A DNA stretch of 64,000 bases. Source: Stomorhina lunata. Its lineage: Eukaryota > Arthropoda > Insecta > Diptera > Rhiniidae. Below, piece after piece: positions 11,041 to 20,373 of this stretch (the stretch's first letter is position 1; every line of letters begins with the position of its first letter). The notes under the pieces are model-generated. The model was not told the DNA's origin. It did not search any database and saw only the letters and a program-made list of their open reading frames with translations. The position numbers and the translations under genes are program-made. The DNA is taken from the NCBI GenBank assembly GCA_933228675.1, contig OW121743.1, forward strand, positions 52,559,215 through 52,623,214, read 5' to 3'.

Positions 11041-12530
11041 AAATAAACACATTTTAAATGATGATTTGTTTGTTCTATTTTTTCCCCTGTTATCATTTTG
11101 ATGGTTACGTTGTTATTTTATTTGTAAAAGTTTCATTACATTTCGTTTGTTTGTACTGTTTCCGGTTGCTTCCGGTGGTTTTTGTATGATTTTAATAAAC
11201 TTCATCATTAGCATCATCGTCATATAACGGGTGCTTTACTAATACACATAAACATATGTAACATCTCAAACTCTCACTTCCTCTCATACTCTACCCACAC
11301 ATTACAAACTGTTAACATTACATGCCAAACACACACACACACTTACTCATACTCTTACATTAACACATCTAACGGTTTAATTTAGACACACTCGTTTTTA
11401 AGTTGAATGTTTTAAACCCAACAGTTTTGCAACTTTTAAATGTAAAAATAAAAAAAATTGATAAGTAATTTTGAAAAATGCTGATCATGGAAGTTGGACT
11501 TTAGGTTCTTTTAATTCATAAAAGAGTAAACAATTATCCCTCAACAATGACAACTACATTTTAAATTTACTGGTCATTTTGCGAGTATTGAAGACAGTCC
11601 TTCAAAAGGGGACCGTTGGTAAAGTATTGGGGTTTAATACATGAGTGTGAGATTTTTTATGGGTTAATGTATTTTGTTTGCGGGGTGTGTGTGTATGTGT
11701 GTGAAGGAGAGTCTAATAAATGGGAGTGTAGTTTCCTTAGCAGTTTTCAAGGTTAGTGAAGGACCCAGAAATTTCAATCTCAAATATAAATTAAATTGGA
11801 ATTTTAAATCAAATATTTCGTAGTCGCACTATCTTTGTAAAACTCTTCACTAATTGGATTATAACTTTTAACAAGTAAAAACTACTTTAGTCGGTCTAGG
11901 CTAACTATTTGATGCCCTTCACTTTAATGGTCGAATATGGACATTATTCTTCATTATTAGAGACATATTTGCGCTTATATTTTTAAACTAATGTTGAGAA
12001 TCTGATACAGGAGCTAATGTTAAATCATCTCAATTTTCGGTTATTGGTGCAAAGTTTTATAGTTTTATATAAAGTTTTACCCTCTGCGACTGACGTGTAT
12101 CCCAGCAAACACTAACAAAGGCAAATTTTTGTACAGAAAATTCATACCAATAAATAACATATTACACGAATTTTCGCTTTGAATTAAGACTAACGGTGTT
12201 AACTAAAACTAAAATCTGAAGCATTTGTAAGATTTATAAATCGAATATTTAGAAAGATATTTTTTTTAGTCACAAATCAACCAGATACGAAGGATACAAC
12301 TTAAACATTTTTAACTGCAATTTAACATTACTCAGTTACTTGGTTCATGTCTTGGATAAGTTACAGTACTAAGCATAGACAATAATACTGTACATAGTAC
12401 GTATTAATACATGATATAATATTAAGAAATCAAAATATATTTTTGGAAAGCTTCAGAACTTCAAAATTGATGACATGTGACAGATTTAGCTTAAGTTACC
12501 GGAATAATAAATTTACGACTTAATTAAGAT
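11041..12530. other. Non-coding stretch
   Basis: Contains short ACAC and GTGT runs (11329-11343, 11684-11703). No gene or transposon motif was recognised. Confidence 0.4.
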
Positions 12531-12534
12531 TTAT

Positions 12535-13030
12535 TATGCTGCCGTGACTCTGATTATATCCGATACTTTAACTATGGTCAAGAATCTGACTTTAGCCGAG
12601 ACTCTGACAATGGTCCACACTCTGGATATAATCGAGACTCCCACAGTAAATAGTCGCATACTATAGTCGGGATGTTGAATGTGGTTGAATTTCTGACTAA
12701 ATATAATAAAGTTTCTGACTATAATTAGACGAGACTCGCAATAAAATGGAGACACTAACTATGGTCAATACTCTAACAACAGGAAAGACTCTGATAATCG
12801 TCTAGACTCCGAATATAATCATGATTGTAGTTCATACTATATTTTTAGTCAAGACTACAAACATAGTCGAGATGATCGGGAATAAGACTATAGTCGAAAC
12901 TCTGACAATGGTCTGTACTGAAAATATACTTGAGGGTTTGAAAGGCTTTGAAATTCTGACTATAGTCAAGACATATTCAAAATTGAGACTCAGGCTATAG
13001 TCGAGACTCCGACTATATGTAGCCGAAGTC
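12535..13030. repeat. Degenerate ~18-bp tandem repeat (GACTCTGACTATAGTCGA-like)
   Basis: Words such as GAGACTCTGACTATAGTC and their variants recur every 18 bp or multiples of it, with heavy decay. CTATAG and GACTATAGTC are palindromic. The 18-bp TGAGTCAT arrays at 46-56 kb have the same period but a different consensus. Confidence 0.6.
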
Positions 13031-13329
13031 TTTTTAAATTTCCAGCCTCTTAACTGTAATTTCCAGCCTCTTAATTGTAAAAATTGATTCTATCAAGAAT
13101 CCACCGCCATTTGCTTCAGTCTAAATTTGATCAAGCTGCCTTATTTAGAAAATAAAAAAGTGAAATTCGTGCGATCGTCAAATAATATTTATTGATAAAA
13201 ATATCATAAAGACCCTGTTTTGATGTTAAAAATATGATTTATCTTTTTCGATGTGGCCGTACTAGCTCGAGAGATGCCAAATGTTCTGATAGTCCAATTG
13301 TGGTCTCTGTAATTGCAGAAATGATGATA

Positions 13330-14120
13330 TACTTTTAGTCGATCGGAAATTAAATTAAGAGAAATTGTGGAAGCTATAGGCATCTCAGTTGGTTTAGTGG
13401 TTTCAAGGGTTTCCGCAAGATGGCTGTCGCATTTGCTTACAATCAACCTCAGGCGCAATCTTTTGACAATTTCGCAGGAACTGTTCAACAGCAATAAGGA
13501 CGAGTTTTTCAACGATTCGTAACCGTGGATAAAACGAGAATCCACCACAACATACCGGGACCAAACAATGGGATTTTTCTGGGTAAATCGTTGGCAATGA
13601 AGGCAGTGGAGGTTTTGATAGCCAATAAACACATGAATATAGATTTGATATAAAGAAGTTACGCCCATGCAAATACTGCATACAATTTGGATAGGGCATA
13701 GAAAAGAGGTGAAAGGTGGTGAAAAATAGAGAAAAAGCTTTATATTATTTAACACTGTAATTGCGGTATTTGTTGTTATTTAGACGCATTGTTGTTGCTT
13801 TATATTCTACAGTCAATTTAATGTATTTTACATCGACGGCGTGTTATTGCTAGTATATCGGTAATTAATCATTTTAATAGAAATAAATTGCTTCTTTATT
13901 CGCTATATTCTCCAGATTTAGCACCGAGTGACTATTTCTTGTTCCCAAACATAAAGTAATGGCTCGACGGAAAGAGATTTGACTCCAAAGGCTAAATAGG
14001 CATACAACCAAATGCCTTTTTTGATAACCTCAACAAATCACATGTTTATGAAGAAATAAAAAAATGTAAGAAACTAATTGCGATTATATGTGACAGCTCA
14101 TAGAGAAATTGACCTAAGGG
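13330..14120 (+). pseudogene. Dead DD34D mariner transposase
   Basis: Plus-strand fragments in changing frames recover the order of a classical mariner transposase: KLREIVEAIGIS, then SARWLSHLLT, TISQELFNSNKDEF, FVTVDKTRIHH around the first catalytic aspartate, and YSPDLAPSDYFLFP around the third. Frameshifts and stops separate the blocks, and the second aspartate block is not legible. The frames reported on the opposite strand here (13204-13755) are shadows of this relic. Confidence 0.75.
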
Positions 14121-14195
14121 TAAAAAATAATATTTAAATCTTTAAAATGGCTCTCCTTAACAAGACCGTTTTTACCCTAAGTCTCTTTCTCTATG
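14099..14195. repeat. Imperfect inverted repeat
   Basis: CATAGAGAAATTGACCTAAGGGTAAAA pairs imperfectly with TTTTTACCCTAAG followed by TCTCTTTCTCTATG about 40 bp later. A third related word (TACCCTTAGGAGAAAG) follows at about 14204. Possibly a small MITE relic. Confidence 0.5.
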
Positions 14196-14281
14196 CGCGC
14201 AAAATACCCTTAGGAGAAAGAAGACTATGTTAAAAAATAACTACTTTTTGTGTTAGAACTTGTGCCACAAAAAAGAGACTT

Positions 14282-14400
14282 ATGTAGAGTTCATATAACT
14301 CAAGCGTCTGACGATTGAGTGAAATTTACATGTATTTTGTTTTTCTTACAATAACAAAATACATGTAAATTTCACTCAATCGTCAGACGCTTGAGTTATA
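14282..14400. mobile_element. Palindromic MITE, copy 2 (5' part, split by mariner)
   Basis: Same palindrome as 10778-10908, with GACGATTGAGTG arms around a TTGT-containing loop. It is interrupted after GAGTTATA at 14400. Its missing tail TAAACCCCAC continues immediately after the mariner at 15700-15709, showing that the mariner jumped into this copy. Confidence 0.8.
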
Positions 14401-15697
14401 AAGGGTGGTTAAATTGTAAGGGTCGATGTTGAATGTGAACCATACCTAAACGCCAAGTTTTTTTCCGAACTTTATTTGACATTTCTCTATTTCAGACTTA
14501 CTCAATTTGAACCATGGAGAGATAAACAATCCAACAACGTGCTAAAGTTATCCAGACTTATTATGAAAATGGGCGTTCAAATCAAAATGCATATCGTGCA
14601 CTTTGTGATTTTTTGGTCAATTTGATAGACCAAATGTGCGTACAATCGCAAAAATCGTGGAAAAATTCGAGCAAACCGGGTCTGTAGAAGATGTGAGAAC
14701 ACCAGTGCATGCTCGTACAGCTCGTACTGCAGAAAATATTGCTGCTGTTCACGATAGTGTGGCTGAGGAGCCGTCTAGCTCAACTCGTCGTCGTGCCCAA
14801 CAATTGCACCTCTCACGCTCGTCGTTGATGAACATTATGCATAAAGATTTGCATTTACACGCTTACGAGGTGCAATTGGCTCAAAAACTAAAGCCTCTTG
14901 ACCATTCCAAACGTCGTGAATGGGCAGAATGGTGGCAAGAAATGGCAACAGTGGATGATCAATTTTCGAAGAAAATCATCTTCAGTGATGAGGCACATTT
15001 TCACCTCAATGGATTCGTCAATAAACAGAATTGCCGCATTTGGGCGAATGAGAATCCAAGAGTGATTGTCGAAAAACCAATGCACCCACAAAGAGGGACT
15101 GTTTGGTGCGGTTTATGGGCTGGCGGCAACATCGGGCCGTATTTTTTCCAAAATAAGGCCGGTCAGGCAGTTACTGTGAATGGTGTTCGCTATCGTGAGA
15201 TGATAACGAACTTTTTATGGCGCGAATTGGAAGATATGGATGTGGACGATATGTGGTTTCAGCAGGACGGTGCCACTTGCCACACAGCTAACGAAACAAT
15301 GGCTCTTTTGCGCAACAAATTCAATGGCCGTGTTATTTCACGTAATGGTGATGTCAATTGGCCGCCATGTGATTTGACACCGTTGGACTTTTTTCTTTGG
15401 GGTTATTTGAAAGAAATGGTGTACGTCGATAAGCCAGCAACAATTCAAGAGCTAAAGGATGAGATAATTCGGCACACTAACGGCATAGAACCTCCATTAT
15501 GCCTCAGGGTCATCGAAAATTTGGACCATCGGATGGAGGTGTGCCGCCGTGGTCGCGGCGCCCATTTGGCCGATATTTTGTTCCATACATAATTGAGTAA
15601 TACCAATATATCATAATAAAATAAAATTACAATAATTTCCTAAATAGTTTGTGTTTTATTCAAAATCAACATCGGCCCTTGAAATTTAACCACCCGA
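14401..15697 (+). mobile_element. rosa-like mariner element, 1297 bp
   Basis: Ends are AAGGGTGGTTAAATTGTAAG and, read inward from the right, TCGGGTGGTTAAATTTCAAG. The inverted ends share GGGTGGTTAAATT and later CGATGTTGA. The flanking dinucleotides at 14399-14400 and 15698-15699 are both TA, the expected target duplication. Removing the element and one TA restores the palindromic MITE sequence. Length and TA target are typical of Tc1/mariner elements. It encodes the damaged transposase at 14514-15592. Confidence 0.88.
14514..15592 (+). pseudogene. Mariner (DD41D/rosa-type) transposase, damaged
   Basis: A cut-and-paste transposase that would act on the element's own ends in the nucleus. Presumed start ATG at 14514, then an in-frame TAA as the fourth codon (14523). 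A T run near 14610 is one base short, shifting the frame; from about 14615 a 318-codon frame runs clean to the stop at 15592. The N-terminal part (RTIAKIVEKFEQTG, then SSSTRRRAQQLHLSRSSL) fits paired helix-turn-helix DNA binding. The catalytic domain shows IIFSDEAHFHLNG, GGNIGPYFFQ, FQQDGATCHTANE and CDLTPLDFFLWG. I count 39 residues between the second and third aspartates, against 41 in the relics at 6.3 and 45.7 kb. The difference is a missing Arg-Ser pair before the CDLTPLD block. The last residues are HLADILFHT. Probably inactive, but the youngest member of this family here. Confidence 0.88.
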
Positions 15698-15827
15698 TAT
15701 AAACCCCACTTTAATGTTGTGGACCTTTTATAAAATCAAACTTTGCATGACCATATCTTTTTTGTTAGAGTGAGCAGTTCGGGCATAAAAAGACAGAATC
15801 GGAAGGGGGAAGTAAGTACCGTTGACA

Positions 15828-17130
15828 TACCAAGCAAAACTTTGGTAATGGCAAGTACTCTGATAACTGGTTACCTTGTAACGACTACAACATACCATCC
15901 GAATAAATAATAAGTTATTACAGAAGTACTTATTTGTAATTAAGATGGTAATTTAAACTGAATGGCCCCGGTTCAAATCCCACCAAGGGCAACAATTTTT
16001 TTTAGTTTTTTTTTATTAAAAGAGTCTTTTTAAATGATTTTTTAATTTTAAGAACTTAAATATTATCTTTTGTAAAAAAAAAATTGTAAAACTAACTCAC
16101 GTTAATGAAAAAAATACCATCATGAGTCAATTTTGATTATGTGGAATACCAAACACGATTCTAATTGGTCTTAACTTGGTAAGCCGAACTTATCTGGGTC
16201 ATCCTTTATCTCAACTGTGGACACACACCTCCCCATGGTATCACCCGGGGAGCTAGTTTAACACCCATTAATATTGTGAGTTAACATGTTCCGAGAGTTG
16301 TCTCATAAGATCGATAAAAATGGGTTAGGATTACGGGCTAGTAACCCTCTCTTGAAAAAAAAAAAAATACAATGAAGAGGATAAAATTAGAATTGAAATG
16401 TCCCACTACCTAATGTTAGAGGAGGATGTCCGAAACTTCGATAGAAAGACCAAGTAGAGGAACATTTTTCAAAGCTTGGCCTATAAAATTGGAGAATATT
16501 CGCACAAGATCGAAATCCATGGAATTCTAAAATATGCTCGGACTTTGACCTTAACAGGTTGTAACATTTAAGTAAGTAAGAGCCAATCTTATGTTAAAAC
16601 TTATACAAAAAAGAAGATTTAAATTGTTTAAGTTTTAAAATAATTTTAAAAAAGTTTTAAAATAATTACAAAAAATCGTATAAAAATATTTTTACAAAAA
16701 TTACAACAAAGCAAAAAAAAGCAGGGAAAAACAAAGTTATATTCACATGATTTTGGATCTAAAAATAAAAATTGTTTATATTAATTATAAGCTGCTAAGT
16801 TTTCAACAAATGAAGTAGCTCAGTGGAAGAGTCTCTGCCTAGCAGTCGGAGGGTCTGGGTTCGAGCCCCCATGGGATCATAAAAAAAATTTTGTATTTCG
16901 ATTAAAAATATATGTTTTTAATAAAACAACAACAAAAAAGTTGTTGCTGTTGTTGTTGTTGCTTTCAAATTGCTTACACAAGTCATTACATTTCTGCAAT
17001 TGGTAAGTACTTGCCTCCAATGACATCCCCATGTTAATGTAATGACTTAAACAGCGAATGAGTAAGTAGTTCGTGTTCAATAGTTTAACTGTTTAACTCA
17101 TTATTTGGTAATGAAAATTTTTACTGGGTA
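15828..17130 (+). mobile_element. CCCAG TIR element with tRNA-like insert, copy 1
   Basis: A 1.3 kb non-coding element nearly identical to 24892-26147. The left end is TACCAAGCAAAACTTTGGTA and the right end, inverted, reads TACCCAGTAAAAATTTTCAT; TA at both edges may be the target duplication. Inside are a canonical box-B word GGTTCAAATCC (about 15970), the conserved core also found at 3.5 kb, and a tRNA-like block (16810-16880). No intact open frame exists. One reading of the core gives NWRIFAQDRNPW, reminiscent of the C-terminal tail of some non-LTR reverse transcriptases, but this is weak. Copy 1 retains about 80 bp before the tRNA-like block that copy 2 lacks. Confidence 0.8.
16810..16880 (+). 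repeat. tRNA-derived sequence (tRNA-Ala-like, AGC)
   Basis: GTAGCTCAGTGGAAGAG matches an A box with D arm, and GGGTTCGAGCCCC matches a B box with T arm. The middle CCTAGCAG would place AGC at the anticodon position. The anticodon stem has a mismatch, the T stem pairs only three bases, and the acceptor ends pair only ATGA/TCAT. It is a tRNA-derived piece inside a transposon rather than a functional tRNA gene. Confidence 0.6.
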
Positions 17131-17414
17131 AACATGTGCAAGCAGTAAATTTGAAAATTTTTAAAAAATTATCCATATATGACTCCTAGAGCCCAGACCG
17201 AAATTGTGATGTTGGATAATGTTAAGTTTTAAAGACATATTTTTCTGGGCCCCGATAAAACAGCTCTTGTCTATCAAACACTTCCCTTGAAAACTGCTGG
17301 GTGTTTACTCAGTTTTTCTTTCCTATTCTTTTTCTATTGTTCTGGGTTTTTTGTCTATTTGGTTTTTTTTTTTTTTGGATTTTTTGTTTTGTATTTTTGA
17401 AAATAAATACTTAC
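17131..17414 (-). other. SK: SK intron just downstream of exon B
   Basis: Starts on the minus strand with the donor GTAAGT. It holds a T-rich tract (plus-strand sense) and no further exon. Confidence 0.5.
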
Positions 17415-17550
17415 CACCATACCGCATGTTAAGGTTATACCACGTCCGCAATATGTATTTGGCACTATGTCACCGTAGCCAACACATAAAAATGTTATGG
17501 CTGTTAGCCACATGGAGTTTAGCAAATTCGCGTGCTCCTCATCATGAAAC
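17415..17550 (-). CDS. SK: SK channel alternative pore exon B (GYGD filter)
   Basis: The partner of exon A: a 136-bp minus-strand internal exon encoding the same part of the SK potassium channel. One base completes the preceding codon, then 45 codons start [18 protein letters not shown], pass through [16 protein letters not shown] and end ITLTCGMV. The GYGD filter is canonical for SK channels and the block closely matches what I recall of Drosophila SK. The acceptor is ACACAG before 17550, preceded by an A-rich, weak pyrimidine tract with a possible branch ACTAAAA. The donor GTAAGT begins at 17414. The exon ends on a codon boundary, as exon A does. Splicing B directly to A would read Val-Ser-stop, so the two should not be joined. 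The preceding exon (S1-S5) is not in the window, implying an upstream intron longer than 46 kb. Confidence 0.93.
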
Positions 17551-18593
17551 CTGTGTATTTTAGTTTTTTTTTTGCAAGCAGTTTTTGTGGTGTTTTTTCA
17601 GTTTTTTTTTATCAATTAATTGGAACGGATTTTGTTGGGGGTTTTAAAGCATAAAATGGGATAAAAAAAAATGATTTTTAAATTTTAACATTAATCCGAA
17701 TTTAGGCAATCACATCGTTTTATAGGTTTTTGGGGGTAAGTAAGTGATTTGAATTTATAAGATTTTTGATGATTTAAGCGTTTTGGTTGGATATATATTT
17801 GATGGTTGATTGATTGATTGTTTGGTTGTTTGATTGATTGATCAATTGTTTGATTTAAGGTTTGACCATTTTTTGTTTGTTTTTAATTGTTGTTTTTTAG
17901 ATTTTCGTTTTTTTGTTTTGTTATATCATTCGATTTTTTTTTTGTTTGGAAATCATGTTGATTTTAGATTTTTAAGCAGTTGAAATTGGTAGTAGTAGAA
18001 TAGTAGTAGTAGTAGTTGTAGGTAGGAGTAGTAGTAGTAGAAATGGTTTTGGAAAAAATTTGAAAAAAATTAAAAATAAATACAAATAAATAATATAGAC
18101 ATGATATTTTTTTTTGTTTTTTTTTTGTTGCTTATGAGTTTTGATTTATAAATTCTATTATATTACAATTAATTTTATTTTACTAAATAATTACAAAAAT
18201 TAACAGAAGAAAGAAAAGTACAAAATAAAGGTAATCAGAAAAAAATTATTTTAATTCTAAAAAAAATTAAGAATATTTGAAAAATTAAATACAGTTTATT
18301 GTTGGTTTCATGTTTTATAAGAAAATAAAAAAAATGTTCTTGGAAATTTTTTTTTAAATTTTTACTTTATAAAATTAATAACAAGCAAGAAAGTGCTTAA
18401 GTAGATCAAATGTCAACCAATTTTTAGAGACTAATAAACGCTTAATTTTCTTGTCACATCATAAGATATCATATCATCGGGGGTGATATACTTAGGAGCT
18501 ATGATGTAATGTAAACCCATTGTTTCAAAATTTACGGAAGACTTATCTGTGCAAAGTTAAGTAAATCTTATATTCTTAATCGAGCAATAAGTG

Positions 18594-18594
<1 letters not shown>
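17551..18594 (-). other. SK: SK intron upstream of exon B
   Basis: Low-complexity intron. TTGATTGATTGATTG-type words occupy 17790-17860, similar to the block upstream of exon A. A GTA/GTAGTAG microsatellite lies at 17987-18042. No coding signal. Confidence 0.5.
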
Positions 18595-18663
<69 letters not shown>

Positions 18664-18665
18664 AA
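18595..18665. repeat. (TA)n microsatellite
   Basis: An almost uninterrupted TA dinucleotide run of about 60 bp. Likely length-variable. Confidence 0.97.
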
Positions 18666-18669
18666 ATTT

Positions 18670-19214
18670 GGACAGTGGGTACATTTTTTAATGTATAGGT
18701 AGAGTAAGAAGGAACTTTTGGAACTTTTGCCTCTAAGAGAGTAAAAAGGGGAAAAAATCGAAAATGTTATATCTCCTAAAGTAATTGGTATAAAAACAAA
18801 ATTAAAATTACGTTTTAAACAGCTATGAAAATAAGCGGACAGGTGTTTGGTACTTTTTTGAAACTATGTCCGATAGAGGGTAAAAAGGGTGAAAATAGTT
18901 TTTTTGGTACTCTTTAACCCACTCTTATATTTTAAACCAAAGACTATAGAAAGGAACTCTGCACTGCAGTCAATAGATGTGAAAGAAATATTGAACACGT
19001 ATATGGTACTTTTTTGATTTTGCGGCCAAAATGGGTAAAAAATGGATAAAATGATAACTTAACATCTCAAAAGTAATGTGAATAGGAATTATGTTATCTG
19101 CGTTTTAATAAAATGTACCGAATTCAATTGGTACCAAAGAAGTACCAAATAAGCATATGGAACTTTCTGAAAGTAGTGGATAAAAAGGGGAAAAATGAGT
19201 AATGTTATAACTTT
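18670..19214. repeat. Decayed ~130-150-bp tandem repeat
   Basis: GATAAAAAGGGGAAAAA-like words recur near 18746, 18877, 19030 and 19179, each followed by similar text (AATGTTATA, CTAAAGTAAT) and by TGGTACTTTTTTGA. Heavily diverged; adjoins the 132-bp array. Confidence 0.5.
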
Positions 19215-20040
19215 TAAACAAATGAATGTTTGTATGTATGTTCTTTATAGAATAGTAAACTGTGAATTTGATCATATTATGCACTTTATCGAAGATATTG
19301 CGGATAAGCCGGCGAAGGCTTTTAAGATGTTAAGACTAATTTCCGTTAGGTGGCGCCACTGAAAATTACTAAAAATTAATTAAATCGTAAACTGTATATT
19401 TGATCATGCTATGATCTTTGGCAAAGTTGTAGCGCATGAGCCGGCGAAGGTTTTTAGTTGGTGTGAACAATTTCCGACAGGTGGCGCTACTGAAAATTAC
19501 TCAAAGTCAATTTTATCGTAAGCTGTACATTTAATCATGCTATAATCTTTATCAAGGTTGTTGCACATGAGTCGACGAGGGTTTCTTAATTGGTATGAAG
19601 AAATTTCGGTAGGTGGCGCCACTGAAATTTACTCAAAGTCATTTTTATCGGAAGCTGTACATTTAATCATGCTATAATCTTTAGCAAAGTTGATGCGGAT
19701 AAGCCGACAAAGGTTTATAAATGGGAATGACCAAAGTCCAACAGGTGGCGACACTGAAAATAACTCAAAATGAATTAAATCGAAAACTGTGCATTTGATC
19801 ATGTCATAATCATTAGCAAAGTTTTTACGCATAAGCAGACGAAGGTTTCTTAGTTGATATGAACAACTTCAGGTGGCGCCACTGAAAACTACTCAAAATG
19901 AAATACATCGTAAACTGTGCATTTGATCAGGCTATAATATTTAGCAAAGTTGTTGCGCATGAGTCGACGGAGGTTTCTGTTGGTAAGACCAATTTCAAAA
20001 ATTTTTCAAAATGAGTTAATCTGAAAACTATGCAAGCTAT
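19215..20040. repeat. 132-bp tandem array with GGTGGCGCCACTG
   Basis: About six diverged copies. The GC-rich word AGGTGGCG falls at 19348, 19479, 19611, 19743 and 19871, a spacing of 131, 132, 132 and 128 bp. Each copy also has TTTGATCATGCTATAATC, AGCAAAGTTG and ATGAGCCGGCGAAGG-like text. GTGGCGCCAC is a perfect palindrome retained in three copies. AGGTGGCGC also fits the CTCF core AGRKGGCRS in four copies. Confidence 0.85.
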
Positions 20041-20099
20041 GTGTTGGTCGGACAAAATAAATAAAATAATTCAAAATTAACTGAATATTTGCACAAAAT

Positions 20100-20150
20100 G
20101 CTTATCATAAAGCTCCGAGCAAGGCTCGGTCAACCAGGTACTTATTAATT
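20100..20150. repeat. Transposon-end-like palindrome
   Basis: CCGAGCAAGGCTCGG is an inverted repeat followed by TCAACCAGGTAC. Such text is familiar as the edge of dispersed fly repeats, but I cannot name the family. Confidence 0.35.
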
Positions 20151-20196
20151 AAAATTGCAGCCTCCATTGGCGGCAAGTCAACATCAATAACATGCC

Positions 20197-20373
20197 GTCG
20201 ATGAAAAATACATTGCCAACAGAACAAAAAAGCTGGACCTGCTAGAATGTGGAGAAGGTCAATTGATACAGAGTTGCAAGCAGGAAACTATTCATGAATT
20301 CCTAACATCTCGCAATAGAGTTCGCTATAAAAGGATAATTGAGGCCATATGCTCCACTGAGAGTCAAGAATAA
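20197..20373 (+). pseudogene. Unrecognised coding-like frame
   Basis: A 58-codon open frame with normal, non-repetitive amino-acid composition (DEKYIANRTKKLDLLECGEG, then RNRVRYKRIIEAICSTE) ends at TAA 20371. It has no start codon and is preceded in another frame by SIGGKSTSITCRR, suggesting a frameshifted longer protein. I do not recognise it. A decayed transposon or retroelement protein seems more likely than a host exon. Confidence 0.35.

Noticed and set aside
13204..13755. 183-codon minus-strand frame as a gene
   Set aside because: It lies opposite a recognisable dead mariner transposase on the plus strand; the minus reading has no coherent domain.
16810..16880. Functional tRNA-Ala gene
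   Set aside because: Stem mismatches in the anticodon and T arms, a poor acceptor stem, and location inside a duplicated transposon.
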